Positions 48,607-61,354 of a stretch of 64,000 nt of DNA are shown here, one piece after another. The number at the start of each line of letters is the position of its first letter. The first letter of the stretch is position 1. Source of the stretch: Setophaga petechia (lineage: Eukaryota; Chordata; Aves; Passeriformes; Parulidae); assembly GCA_024362935.1 (NCBI GenBank), contig JANCRA010000010.1, forward strand, positions 5,882,501 to 5,946,500. The letters are read 5' to 3'. Under the pieces are notes generated by a model that searched no databases, was not told the origin of the DNA, and saw only the letters and a program-made list of their open reading frames with translations. Position numbers and translations under genes: made by a program.

Positions 48607-50423
48607 CACCCTCTCCCCCTCAAAATCCCAGCTCAGCCAAGAAGGGATAGCAAAACCCCACTGCAAACCACGAAATTGCTCAGATCAGCAGAAGGATACA
48701 TGTTACCTTATGAAACGAGGCGCGATTTCAGCTTTCTCTTATATAACCCAGCGGCAGAGATGCAATTGAATTACTCGGTGTATTCCGAGTTGAACTTTAG
48801 TCAGAAAGTTGCACATAGAAACGTGTGTGAGAAGTTTGAGAGGCTCAGCCTCCTGCCAGCCAGGGCTCCCAGCACTTCTCCAGCACAAACCCACTGGAAG
48901 AGGCAGCCGTGACTCTGCTTTGCAGCCTGCAGGGCCCTTTCTGCAGGGACACGACCAGCACGCACTAAACTGGCTTCTCACAGCCTACTTTCATGAGTGG
49001 CTGTGAAACCAGAGGCCTGCAAAGAGCCCATTTATTAAAGGAAAACCCCTCCAGAAGCCTAATGGAGGCAGGAGAGCTCCTTGTACTTCCTCACCTGTCA
49101 GGCTTTTGCAAGTCACAGGTGAAAGCACTAAGGGCTTGTTTCCCAGGGGCCACAGCAGTGGGAAATCAAGAGAGAGCACATTGGCTCCCCTTTAGTAACC
49201 AGCACTGAAGTTGCAAACACAACAGGGATTTTGTGGGCTGGCTGCCCTCAGCTGAACCCTCTTCTGGGTGATGTGAGTCTTGGCTGGGCAAAAAAAGCCA
49301 GCTGGGATGACTCTGGTCACCAGGACAGGGCGATGAAACCTCCCTGTGAAACCAGAGCTTCTTACAAGGAGCAACCCCGAGGCTGGCATTGCACCCACTG
49401 CTGGTTCTGCAGCAGTCCCACAGTCCCATAGCCTGTGTAAGATGCTCAGCACCCCACAGTGCTGAGGGATGCTCCTGGCCATCCCAAGGAGCTCTGGAGC
49501 AGCTCCAGGTGCAGCAGCTTTGAGCTGTTGTGGTGCAGCGCACAGCATGACAGGCTGCACACCCTCCTCCTGTGTGGTTTCAGGGCAGGCACCCTGGAAT
49601 GTGCTGCTGATGGATCACAAGTGCACGAGAATGAATCTATGGTGGAAGATAGTTATCTAATTACCAAATAATTTGGTCCATGTGCTTATCAGTGATGCCC
49701 ACAAATATTTCTTGAAAAAGCAGAAGCCCTAATGCCCTCACTACCTGTGATCTACAGCTGTTTAAGGAAAAGTATTACTCAGAACCTCAAATTTAATACA
49801 TTGTTGATTTACCCAAGCAGGGTCTGACCTTATGAAGGTTTAAAAAGGGAACTTAAATGCATAAAACTAATGAAATTCAAAGTGCATGTTGCCACAGTAA
49901 TAGGAAGTTGGATGAAAATAAATAGTAAAATAGCACTTTGGGAATACTTTCCAACGGCAGGTTGAAACCCACGTCTCTGGAGAAAGAATCACAATAATAA
50001 TAAAGCAAAGCACTAAGGGGGAGAGTGATCTGTTCTAGACTGAAGAGAAAATTGCTCCTGGCCCTACAGTAGCACCTGCCATGAATGTTGTTGGCGTGTG
50101 CTGCCCCTCCATTGTTAGTTCTGACACCCTTCAGTTCAGATTTGGGGTTTGACTCCTGATGTCAAGGGCTGCAAAGCTACTGCCTCATAAAACACCTAAA
50201 ACCATCTGTAGCTGGTGGAGATGGGAGAGTTCAGCCCCAGACACCAGAGGGAAGTACTGTCAGAAAGCAAAATGCACCTTCTCACTTGAATTTAATATTT
50301 CTATAAAACCCTCAGCATTTATGTATTAGACACACCCTATCCTAATGGTGTATTAAATAACTCTAAAATAACATTATGTGGTCAAATAAATAATCGTTGT
50401 TTGGAAAAGCAGCAGGGTTATTC

Positions 50424-50582
50424 TGCCCAGAGAAGCTGTGGCTACCCCATCCATTGAAGTGTTCAAGGTCAGGGTGGATGAGGCTTGGAGCAACCTGGGA
50501 TACTGGAATGTGTCCCTGCCCATGGCAGGGGGTGGAATGAGATGGTCTGTAAGCTCCCTCCCATCCCAAACCATTCTGTGCA
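50424..50582 (+). mobile_element. CR1 LINE fragment (3' end)
   Basis: CTGCCCAGAGAAGCTGTGGC, GAAGTGTTCAAGGTCAGGGT, GAGGCTTGGAGCAACCTGGG, GTCCCTGCCCATGGCAGGGG, CATCCCAAACCATTCTGTG. The terminal repeat is eroded. Confidence 0.93.
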
Positions 50583-51077
50583 AATTTCAGAATTCAGGGG
50601 TTTTCCCCATTTGACATGAAAAATACTTGCCACCAAGTAAGAATTCTGACTCCATCAGGGAGCTGTCAGATAACACATAGACCAATTCAGATTTCCTACC
50701 CAAAACAGCGTGGCTCTCTCGGAAATGCAAAAGCCCACAAGGGACAATACCCCAGGTGCTGTTATTTTGCCCTGAGCCCCACTGCTGGCACATAAGCCAG
50801 AGGAGGGTGGCTGGTGCTCACTGTCTGGCAGGTCAGTGCTGCTCCAGAGATGTTTTCCCAGACTGGGCTGAGCTCCCTCCCAGCTCCCTGCACTTTCTCA
50901 AGTGCTAAGTAATGCCGGGCACCACCTCCGTGCCATTCCCAGCAGCAGCTTCACTCCATGCACTTCCACCAACACTGCATTTATTTATTTTATAATTATC
51001 CAGGATGCCTCAACCCCCCTGTGACACAGGCTGTGCTGTCTCTCACTTGCACCAGTTGAACATACCCGTGAAATTTT

Positions 51078-51240
51078 AAGACCAGAAGAAATCATCTGGT
51101 CTGTCAAATACAGTAACTCAACCCAGGAGAGATGCCTCAGGAAAGAACATGAGAATAGTCATATGGAATCAAACACAGGCCCACGCTCACTGCATCTTCT
51201 GCAAGGATGATCCAATATTTGTATGATTTGTACCCATCTA
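51078..51240. mobile_element. Possible ancient amniote repeat remnant
   Basis: AGACCAGAAGAAATCATCTG and GAACATGAGAATAGTCATAT resemble old amniote repeat consensus words ('agaacataagaatggccatac' and 'gaccagaagggaccatt'). Very decayed; edges and family are uncertain. Confidence 0.35.
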
Positions 51241-51551
51241 TGATACCTTTTTTTTTCTGTTACAAAAGCCCAAACTGCAGCTCAGCCCTATTTTGGCTTT
51301 TTTACAGGCTTTATCACTGATAGTTAACTAGCACTGGGCTGATAACCAGTTCCAAAGAATTCCTCCCAATTCCACTAAAGTGTCTATTAACAATTAAATT
51401 GGAATACCTTAATAAGGCAGGATTTCCTTTGTTTGATGGGCAATGTATTGATTTTGCACTGCCCTAATTGCTGAATTAGAAATATTGGGTGATATGGAGT
51501 CAAAGATCTCTGCAGGGTCCAAACTCAGCTGTACTCTCTGTTACCAATGGA

Positions 51552-51754
51552 GTACAACTAAAGAATAGCAAGTGTTTGACTGAGTGTATTAACAATTATT
51601 CTGTTAAAGTTTCCATTTTGTACAACTAAAGAATAGCAAGTGTTTGACTGAGTGTATTAACAATTATTCTGTTAAAGTTTCCATTTTGTACAACTAAAGA
51701 ATAGCAAGTGTTTGACTGAGTGTATTAACAATTATTCTGTTAAAGTTTCCATTT
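51552..51754. repeat. 68-bp minisatellite, three identical copies
   Basis: A 68-bp unit starts at 51553, 51621 and 51689. Copies 1 and 2 are identical and copy 3 agrees for its first 66 bases, then diverges into flank. The unit begins TACAACTAAAGAATAGC and ends AGTTTCCATTTTG. It has no CR1 similarity. Perfect identity points to a recent duplication, or to a variable-number locus. Confidence 0.97.
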
Positions 51755-53479
51755 ATGATGTCCTATGAATACTTTTTATCACAAGAAGGGCAGGCAGGCA
51801 GCTCTACTTACCTGCCCACAGTCACTGGGAGGGTGGGCAGCTACTGTTTCCTTCCTTTTTTCATTGTTTTTAAATTGAAAAATTGTGTTTTTCTTCTTTC
51901 TTTCTAAAACCCCTTCCATTTTCCAGCACAAAGCTAAGTAACAGAAATTAACTCTCAGCTCCATGAAAGAGAGGTAGTGAAGCTGCAAGGTTGCTGCCAC
52001 AGAGCCCAGAGCTAAAAATCAACCTGAGACATTAATCCATATCCTGCTCTGCCTCTCCATCAGATACTTCTGATTAAAAGGCCCAGAAATTCCCTAGTTC
52101 CACTCGGGAACAGACATGGATAGGAAACCAGCCTTTCTATTTAGGGCTGACACACACCTGGGGAGGAGATGGGTAAGTACTGAGGGGGAAGAGCAGCCCA
52201 AGATGATCAGAAGCATCAACAGCACATGGAAAACCAAGGGTCAAAGGCATTCAGCACAAAACCATGCTCAGCACTGTGAGATGTCACAAGCACCTCAGAT
52301 TTCTTATGCCTCATTTTTTCCCTAATGTAAAAATAACGTTTTTGCATTAAAATTGCAAAAATTGGGAGAGCTTTAAAAACAAAGTCCTACTTACAGCCAA
52401 AACAAATGTTAGACTGCTTGCTGGTTAATATTTAATTTCAGAAAAACATGATTTGTCCTAAACCAGACTTTTGATGCCACAGCAGCACCAGGGAAAAGAT
52501 GTCAGCAGCATCAGTGGAGATAAAAGCAACGCAATGACATAGCACTGGTTTACAATTCTCTGCCAGCAAATTGGTACAGCTTTCTTATTTGGGAATTCCC
52601 AGGTAAAGTCAGGGTCTGTAGGAGGGAATTGCTCTAATTTAACTCAAGTAGGTTCATCAGTGCCACTAAATTTTACAGGCAAGACTCAGGCTTGGAGCCA
52701 GCATCCCAAGAGATGTCAACAGGCCCTTTTTCACCAGAGGTGCTAACTTGGGAGCAATAACCATCACAAGGTAAATGCCAACACTGTTAATGTCTCTGCT
52801 ATAAAATCAAGCAATAACAATATTACACAAAATCTACATGCACAGCTGGTAAATCAAGTCTTGTTGACTTGTGTGGGAAAGTTCAAGAGACAGCATTGGT
52901 TTTCTACTGATTTATTGGTTTTTGTCTAATTTCACATCCCTGCCTTGAGCACACTGGCCACATCCACCTGCTCAGCTGCCACAAAACTCTGGCAGTGATT
53001 GCATCCACAGGAGCTTGGCATTTGTGGTCTGAGTAAATCCTTCAGGAGCTGCAGCCCTTCTGTGCAACTGAGAAACACGGATTGCATCCCTTCCTCTGCC
53101 TGGTGCTAAGGGAAATGGGTCCTTGCTTGCTGGGCAACTGATCTAATTACTGCATTGTAGTAGATAAAAACCATGAAAATAAGTGGCAGTGTCATCATTA
53201 TTTTACAAATTGCATGCCCTGCTCAGGCTTTTCAAAGAGGAGCTGAGTTTGTCCATGGAAGGGAGCTCCCAGCTTCAAAACCAGATCAAAAACCAGCAAA
53301 ATGAGGACAAGCAAGTCTTTTCTGTTAGTAGGGAAAAAAAAGAGGGAAAACTGGGTAGAAAAGGAGGGAAAATGATTGTTTATCTGCAGTAAAACCAAAG
53401 GGAGGAGCAGCAAACAGCTCAAGATAAAGCATGAAGAGAGACATGTGAAGAGGCTCACAACCAAAGAGGGAGGCTGGGC

Positions 53480-53790
53480 TGACCAACAAGAATTAGAGCT
53501 GCTCAGCTACGAGCAGAGATTTGACCTAGTTGGTTCGACTGAAACCTGATGTGAACATCCACATGACTGATTTTAAGAATCACTGAGTATAATCTATTTA
53601 GAAAAAAACCAGGTAGCTAAACAAGCAGGCAGTTGTACTCTAGGTCAAAACGGCACTGGGTTTGACTTGGAAAGACATAATTCTGAATGGTTATGGGTTG
53701 GCAAAGGAACAGCACGGGATAATAGCAAATGTTAGCTGGTATACACTGCCTGTCAGCAAGTCTGACTAGAAAATAGGACAACCCTTTTAA
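53480..53790. other. Unexplained, non-repetitive-looking block
   Basis: High-complexity sequence (GCTACGAGCAGAGATTTGAC, GTTGGTTCGACTGAAACC, AGGTCAAAACGGCACTGGG, GTTATGGGTTGGCAAAGGAA) unlike the surrounding A-rich intron. No frame longer than about 60 codons fits a known protein. It may be an old repeat or a conserved non-coding element. Confidence 0.25.
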
Positions 53791-55017
53791 TAAATAAACA
53801 GAAAAAGGAGTGTCTGATGTGGAGGGCCTTTGGTTTCAGCTCTGTGCACTGAAAATCTCACACTAGCAATGCTCAGATATACCCCAAGCTTGGGTGTTCT
53901 ATTGGGGGCAGCTTGTAGCTCTAAAAACTCCTACATCCAACACAGGGAATCCTGCATCAGGCTCTGCTTTGACAAAGAAAAAGCCCCCAGCAGTTACAGA
54001 ATTAAGCACCTGCTTAAATCCAAGTGCCCCTAAATTAATTACACTGATGTCCATGCAGAAAGAGAATCACTCTGGAAATGGATGGTTTAAAAACAGCGAA
54101 TGCCACACAGCTGAAATCAAAATAGGAAATACGAAATGGTGACTAGCAACTGTCAGGGAGTATTTTATTAGATGGCAACACAAGCACTCTTGTGAAAGGC
54201 CACAGTGTTTAATGACTTGCTTTTGTGAGCAGTGGAAAAACCCTGTTCTCCTGCAGCTTTGTGCTCCAGGGTTGCCTTATCCCCGTCAAATAAGATGCAG
54301 CTTCTGTCAGGCATTTTCCTGGTGACTGAGGCATCCCTAAAGCTCATCTCCTGATGCTGACAGCGTACTTGAGCTCCTGCTTCCACCCCATCTGGTAATA
54401 ATGCAGGTCCTTAACCTCTACCCTCAAACCTGTTCTCATAAATGCAGAGAACTGTGATAGTCTGGAGTCCTCTGCCTCACTGTTACACCCTGCTGCGGCT
54501 GGGCTTCAAGGAGGGGCTGCCAGGCAGGTGGTGGCACAAGCCACTGGCAACCAACACAGCAAACTAACAGCCCTCCCAGGGCTGGTGCTGCCGTGGGTGA
54601 GCAGTGCTGCATGCACGGTGTGCCTGCCAGCTCCCTCCTCTGGCCCTGGCTCTGCAGGAGATGACACACCTAGAGCTGCTGCTGGTCTTTCCCTTTGTTA
54701 GAAATGCCATGCATGGAAAGGTAACAGGAACCAGGAGATTTCCAGTTTACACAGCCACCACAAACCAGTTATTCTCTGTCTTAGCACCATGTCTAGTTCA
54801 CCCCAGAATCTGCAACAGGAGAACACATCAATGTCATTTTTGCTGCTGCTCTGTCAGGCACGGCTGGTGAGAGGCATCTGCCATCTTATTAGCTGAATCC
54901 TACACAGCAGAAGAGGGGTTTATGACTGATTTAAGCTCTAAATAAGCATTTACTTGCTTATTTTCATTCCTGCACAACTGCCTTTTTGTAAAGGTTTGTG
55001 AATCATTATCATTTGTA

Positions 55018-55080
55018 GTTGGACTAAATGATCATTGAAGGTCCTTCCAACTCAACATACTTTATTTTCAATCCTATTTT
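55018..55080 (+). mobile_element. Short CR1 3' tail
   Basis: GTTGGACTAAATGATCATTG, AAGGTCCTTCCAACTCAACA, TACTTTATTTTCAATCC. Only the terminal 60 or so bases are recognisable. Confidence 0.75.
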
Positions 55081-56869
55081 ATTGTATTCTGTTGTTTACA
55101 ATTCTAATTTTACTATGTGGCAAGCAAATACTTAATTTGCACCTTACTTAGCCCTGGTTGTAAATAGTCAGAGTAATTTCCCTTGGAGCACTTTGCAATA
55201 TAAACCCAGAGCAGTGGCTGTTCCTGCTCACCAGACCAACATCCCCAGACCTCTCCAAAGAACCCCAAGGTCAGATGTCTGTTAGACACCCTATACAGAC
55301 CATAATGAACATCTGCAATTAAATGCAAGGCAACTGATCCCTACAGAGTCCAGAGCAGCCTCTATAAACCCCAAGACCTGAAACTGGAGTCAGGGCAGAG
55401 TTTTGCATCTCTCACATGAGCTCTCACAAGCCAGAAGGTCACTGAGTGACCTGCAGACCACCCCATGTGCTCTGTGGAGCTGCTCTTTCAGCTGCTGATG
55501 CCTGAAACGTGTGATCACCACTGTCAGGATCTTGGCCAAACCCTTCAGAGCCAAAGGCAAACGGGCCAGACAGAAGAGTTGGCAGGTAGTGATCTCAGTC
55601 CCATATATATCAAAGAGATCACTTCTCAGATAGCTTTACAGGAGCACGCACTATAAAGGTCCAAAGGCTTGAACAGGGTCTCCTTTTAAAATGATAAAAT
55701 TGTTACTGAGAACATTAATGATCTTGAACTTCAAAGCATTAAAATACCCCAGGGGTAAGTTCAGTGTCCAATATTCATTCTACTTCAGTGACAGGGAAAA
55801 TCTGTTTCCTCTGTGAGAGCTGAAAACTACATTTAAATCTTCCAGCGACAGAGTAGAAGCCACCTCTTGATCCAAATGCCATCAGCTGCAGGGTGTGAGA
55901 GGAGCTGTAGAGCTCAGTGATGAGAACCAGGGAAGTGCAGGTGCAGAGCCAGGGCTTCACCGTGCCTGGGATGAACACAGAGATCCTAGAAAGGCTATGG
56001 GGTATCTAATCCCTCTCTGCCTCTCTCTGGGCACTTAGGAGGTATCTGGAAGATCCAAGACAAGGAGGAACATCACCTCATCCAGTGAATGGGTGCAGCT
56101 GGAAGGTCAGCTTTGGACCTTCAGTGCAGGTGAAGCCTTGGAGTCTGTGGGGAGACCTGGAGGGACAGGAGGCATCAGTCACCCCAGCAGCTGGACCTGA
56201 GGACACTGCTGAAGGGGAGGATGCTCAGCAGGTCTGGGCTCATTAAGTGCCCCTCATTTAGCATGAATTCAGGTGATGCTGAGGGTGGCCATGCTGCAGC
56301 CTGCACAGGAAAGCGAGCTGCTGCCTGCAGAGCTCCTCTCCTCTTTACTGCAGGATTTGGAAGGTCTGCAATGAATGATGAAGAGCTGTGCCACAGAGTT
56401 ATGGCCCTGAGACCAGTACCAAGGAGCACGTAGGGAAACAGCAGCTAAAAGAGGGATAAAAGTCCCCAGGAACCATCGAGAGGTGTGGGCTGGAGCCATC
56501 TCTTCAGTCTGATTTCCACTCAGCTACTCAATGTGTTGCCTTCATATCCTTCCCTGTACAACTGATTGCTATGAGCAAGGCATTTATGTGTGTGAAAATT
56601 ACATAAAAGAGCCATGACAATCTTGAAAGTACTGTGGGCAGCAGAAAGGACAAGGATGCTGAGGAGAGCACCCCAGGCAAGGAGCAGCCACTCCCCTCAG
56701 CCTTCATCCACTCCCATCCTACATCTGAGCTCTGGCAATGAAAGGGTAGAAGAGCTGATTGCTGCAGTCACGCTTAACTGAAGGCCTTTGTCCCAGGAAA
56801 GCCAACACCATGAATTACTGCTCTGTATTTACCAAATGCCAGCAAAGCTGAAAGATAAACCATGGCATG

Positions 56870-57080
56870 AAGCTAAGGAATTTTTATGGCACACGGCTGG
56901 TGAAAGCTTATCTTGTAAATCTATGATTATAACCCACGCCCGCCCTCCTTGAGAGCCTCTCTGATTTTAATTAGCAGCGACACAATTTTTTGTTTAGTTC
57001 GTTAGCTATTCCCTAAAGCGATGCAGAATGAAGCTACCTGCTCTGGACTTAATCCTGTGACAGGAATGTGCCTGCTCTGA
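56870..57080. promoter_or_regulatory. Candidate conserved non-coding element
   Basis: AAAGCTTATCTTGTAAATCT, ATTATAACCCACGCCCGCCC, TTTTAATTAGCAGCGACACA and TAAAGCGATGCAGAATGAAG form a block with retained CpGs, homeodomain (TAATTAG) and GATA-type cores, and no repeat similarity. Inferred from texture only. Confidence 0.27.
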
Positions 57081-57443
57081 GGAGCCAAACCTGACACACA
57101 AACTTTCAGTAACAGCGACTGTAACAGACTTGGCTTCAATCTATTTGCAAGACTGGGAAAAGACACAGAAATTCACATGATTACTATAATTTTCAGATAC
57201 AACCGGGAAGTAAGGTAGAGAAAAAGTGGGAAGGTTTGTTAGAAAGAAATTAAAAGCAGCAGGTGGAAGGGTAACAAAGGGAAGTTTCCATGGCACCTGT
57301 TACCAAAACATGCACCATCAAGAAAAGGTTTAAGACAAGGCCATAACACAGCAATATCATTAAACAACCAAGCTACAGGAGTAAAAGGCAATACTTAGAA
57401 TGAAAAATCATCTCAAGTGGGAGAATTGTTAGAATAAAAATCT

Positions 57444-57473
57444 AGAAAGAAAGGGGAGAAAGAAAGAAAGAAG
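57444..57473. repeat. (GAAA)n-like simple repeat
   Basis: AGAAAGAAAGG followed by AGAAAGAAAGAAAGAAG. An imperfect purine tetranucleotide run of about 30 bp. Confidence 0.75.
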
Positions 57474-60400
57474 TAATAGAAGATGAAGAAATAAGGGGAA
57501 TCCTTCTTATGGGTTAATAACTTATCAGGATTTAGGACACCAAGGATAGAGGCAGATGGTCAGGTTTTCACAAGCAGAGGTGCAGGATTTTGCCATGGGA
57601 TAAATGGGATATTCATAAATGGCTTGGGAAGGAGGGGGGATAAAGAAAGGACAAGTTTGCTGAGCCATGGAAATTTATTCAGCATAGTCAAAGCTAAGGC
57701 TGAATGCAAAGAGCTGTAGAAGGCTCTCCTGAACTGGATGTCTCGAAACACCATGGCAGGTGAAATCCAAGGTCAAGAAATGCAGAGTGAGGCACAGAGA
57801 ACAGCCATAGCCACATGTAGTGATGGGCTCTAAATCAGACTCTGATGCTCTGCAAAGAGTTCTGCAAGCCATGTTGGACCATTCTCAGAAAACATCAATT
57901 TAATGCTCATCAACAAATATAGAACAATCTACCCCAAAAAATACACAATTAAGTTATTTTGGGAAAAACGCATTTTGGAAAGCAATTCAAAGAGAAGAGC
58001 AAAGGCTTGACTTGCTCTGGCTTCCTTCCCCACAAAGAGTGGCACCAAGGTCTGGTTTTGCAATTCTCCCTTTTGCATTCAGGCTTGACTCTGTCCAGGA
58101 GCTGGATGGATTCCTGCAGGTGCTGGCTGGCTGCACAAAACAAATCCAACACGAGCACCATTTGTCACAGGTGGGCAAAAAAGGGTCAATCCAGGGGTCT
58201 GGCTCCATCAGCTCAACATCCCCAGTCATATCCACACCACACAAGGGTCCCCAGACTTCTACCTTCCACATGAAGTTGGTATTCAACCATTAAGAAACTG
58301 GGAAGACTGCAGGGTCCTTCTTTTGGATGAGTTCCACCCATGCTCCAAAATTAAAATCTGATGCAAAAAATGTATCATTATCCATCTCCATGACAGCTTG
58401 AGTCAACCAAACTCAGCCCAGAACGGAGAACAACATTCATTCCAGGCATAAAAAAAGGAAGATCCATCAGAAAGAGAAGTGCTGTTAAAAAAGAGGCAGT
58501 AATGACAGACCAGAAAGAAACTGGTTTGTATTTTTAGAAAAAGGAAAGAAAAAAACAGTTAAAAAGCAATTTCCAGGAGAGGAAATCAGAGTGCCATACT
58601 GCAGAGAGACAGGCAGCTCCTGGTGACTATGCAGCAACCAAAAAATCCTGACTTTGCACCCTCATTTATCTGAGCCTGAGCAAATGAAACAAAGCACCTA
58701 ATTTTTTGTGTGTGTCGGTGAAAAACCATAGCATTTTTATCCATCCTGCAGTTTGTGTCTTTGCACCTCTGCATATTTTGGCTATCTCATAACAGTCCCT
58801 TTACCTCTTCCCCAGGCCACTTAGATCCTTGATTCTATTTTTTTGTTGTTGCCTCAGGCTACCACGAGAGCAATCAAGAAATCATTTGGGCAGGGACTGA
58901 GGAAACAGCCATCAACTGATGCCCCCACAAAGAGCTCCAAACACAGCACATGGGGAGGGGTACATGGAAACTGATGAGCCCACATTGCCCTGTGAGGAGG
59001 AGAAATCTGTGTCCAACACGGCCAGGTGCCTTTAAACAAAATCTTCTCATCAGGTTACGTTTCTCAGAAACACTTCTCAGCTGCAGATGTTTCTTCCTCC
59101 CTGACATTCCCCACACCAGCTCACAGGGTCCAAAAATGTCTTTTATTTAAGACTGTGGTTGCAAGTGCCTGGTGGGACACTGCCTGGGGGCTGGCACTGG
59201 ATGGGCTCAGTATCAGTGGTTTTGTGTCTTAGATTTGCACTTTCTGGTTTTCAGAGATATGAACTGGAATAGCAAACCAAACTCAGAATTATGTTTTTAT
59301 GTGTAGAACTCATTATTCACAACAGGAAAGGTAAAGGAAACCCAAGAAACAATACATTACCAATACTGTCAGAGACACCATCAACTTCAATATCTCAAGC
59401 TGTTTAGTTTAAATGTACTTTTGAAATAGAAGACTCTAAAATTCCCCTGCCAAATTCTTTATAGGATCAAAGGAAAACATTTCTCCAGCTTCTGCAACTC
59501 TGAGGCTCCTTGTCCCTGCCTGCATTTCCCTGCTGCATGTACCTCAGCCCAGAACATTTGTCCCCAAAGAGATGGAGGCATCTGCATATTTGATGTATCT
59601 GTCCTTGCAGAACCCTCGGAAGGCTTAGCTTGGCAGAAATGGCAGCAGGTAAAATTTAAGGCTGAGAAGTTTAGTGGGGAAGTGAAGCAAATTTTAGACA
59701 CATTGAGAAGCAGAAGGCACTTTATTCCTACCCAGAGCAGCTGGTTGGTTTTTGTTTGTGTATTTCAAAGAAAAAGAAAGGTGTGATAATTTGTCAATTC
59801 AGAGTGTTTGGGTCTATATTTTCACTTAATAATAAATCAAAATTAATAGGTAATCATGGAGATGGGTTGGATGAAACTGAGTTGCACGGCCAAGAGGAAT
59901 CCTATCCTAATCCATTAACCAGTACTTAACATCCATTAACAATGCAGGAGGAGGAGAGCCAGGAGATGAGGAAGGCAGATAAAATAAAGCAGAAAAGGGA
60001 TGCCTAAGGAGACAATTCAGAGTTTCATCCCAGAGGGATGTTTCTGGATGCCTTATTTTTGCCAGGTTGAGGTAATCAGTGGCATATAATATAGTGATAG
60101 GGATCATCTTTTCCACTCCAACAAGAACTGATGTTCTGCTATAACTGCAGTGTGTAACCAGTCAAAACCTCATCTAATACAGTGGTAAATGGGCTCTGAA
60201 AATCACCACCATCACAAAAGGTTCTATATAATACACTATATAAACAAAAACAACCTCTTTTCCTGGTGTGCTCTCCAGCTACAGGATTCCCAAGCAAAAC
60301 ATCCACAACTTAGATAGAGGTGGGAAAAGGAAAAGGCTAGGATGGATATTTTTGCTCCTTGGGACTACAGATCTGCCCTGAATACAAAGGATGGTGTGTT

Positions 60401-60902
60401 TAACAGGGATGAGAGCAGCGCCCACCATCACCCCCTCACGTCCGCCGGCGTCAGGAGTATTCACGGGAGGCGGCCGGCCCCAGCACAATGTGCTCCAGCA
60501 CTATCTGCTCCAGACATCTCACCAGCTCATATTAGAGCTGCTGCAGCCCAGGGATGTGTTTGAGACTGACAGCAGCTCCCTCACCCTCCCAAGAGCCATT
60601 CCCAGCACAGGAGAGCAGAGAAGGTTCGAAAGGGCAGAATCCCAAAGGGCCGCTACCCAGGTGTTGAGAAATCCTGTGATGAGCAGGGAAGAAGAAACCC
60701 AAGTTATGGTGGCTTATCGTGGGTGGGCAGGAGACAACAAAGCTGATGCATCTGAGAGAAAATATGGGAAAAATCTACACACTTGGAGGACAGCATGGAG
60801 TTCTTTGTGTCCTACTGCTGGTCCTACAAGGACTACATTAATGGGTGTCAAACCTGGAACCCCATGAGTCTAAGACTGGAACTCAAAAATGCAACAGAAG
60901 TT

Positions 60903-61066
60903 CATAAAATCACAGAACGATTTGGGTTGGAAGGAATCTTAATGATCATTTCATTCCAGCCCCCCTGCCGTGGGCAGGTGTCCCTGCCACCAGACCAGGT
61001 TGCTCCAAGCCCCATCCAGCCTGGCCCTGAACACTTCCAGGGATGGGGCAGCCACTTCTCTGGCAA
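60903..61066 (-). mobile_element. CR1 LINE fragment
   Basis: Inverted CR1 3' end: AAAATCACAGAACGATTTGG, GTTGGAAGGAATCTTAATGA, GCCGTGGGCAGGTGTCCCTG, CCAGACCAGGTTGCTCCAAG, CCATCCAGCCTGGCCCTGAA. Well preserved. Confidence 0.94.
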
Positions 61067-61333
61067 GTTACCGCAGATGAACTACTGAAGTAGCCTAGAG
61101 CAAAATTAAAATGGAAAAAAATACATTTACTCCTTCCTGTCGACTCGGAGGCTGCTGCTGAGCACGATGAGAACAGTTCAGGCTGTGACCACCTCGGGTG
61201 TTTAAGCCAAGCAGCCCAAACCCAGCCCAGCAAGGCAACAGGCACTGCTGGAACTGCAGCTGCAGCACAGCCCTACCTGCAAAGGCTGCAAACCAGCAGA
61301 GTTTACTCCCAGTTAACTGGGAGGTTAGTGTTT

Positions 61334-61354
61334 AAAAAAAAAAAAAAAAAAAAA
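61334..61354. repeat. Poly-A tract (A21)
   Basis: Twenty-one uninterrupted A followed by GGGAGAG. It lies about 270 bp beyond the preceding CR1 copy, which runs the other way and does not end in poly-A, so the tract is not that element's tail. Confidence 0.9.

Noticed and set aside
53505..53545. tRNA-like internal promoter (GGTTCGACT) suggesting a tRNA or tRNA-derived SINE
   Set aside because: The bases around it do not form a T stem, and no A box or acceptor stem fits at the right spacing.
60391..60867. A 158-codon plus-strand frame over a small GC-rich patch (CGTCCGCCGGCG, GGCGGCCGGCCCC)
   Set aside because: No domain. The patch is only about 60 bp, and the minus strand does not encode the Gly/Pro-rich Bassoon N terminus, so it is neither a new gene nor the missing first exon.
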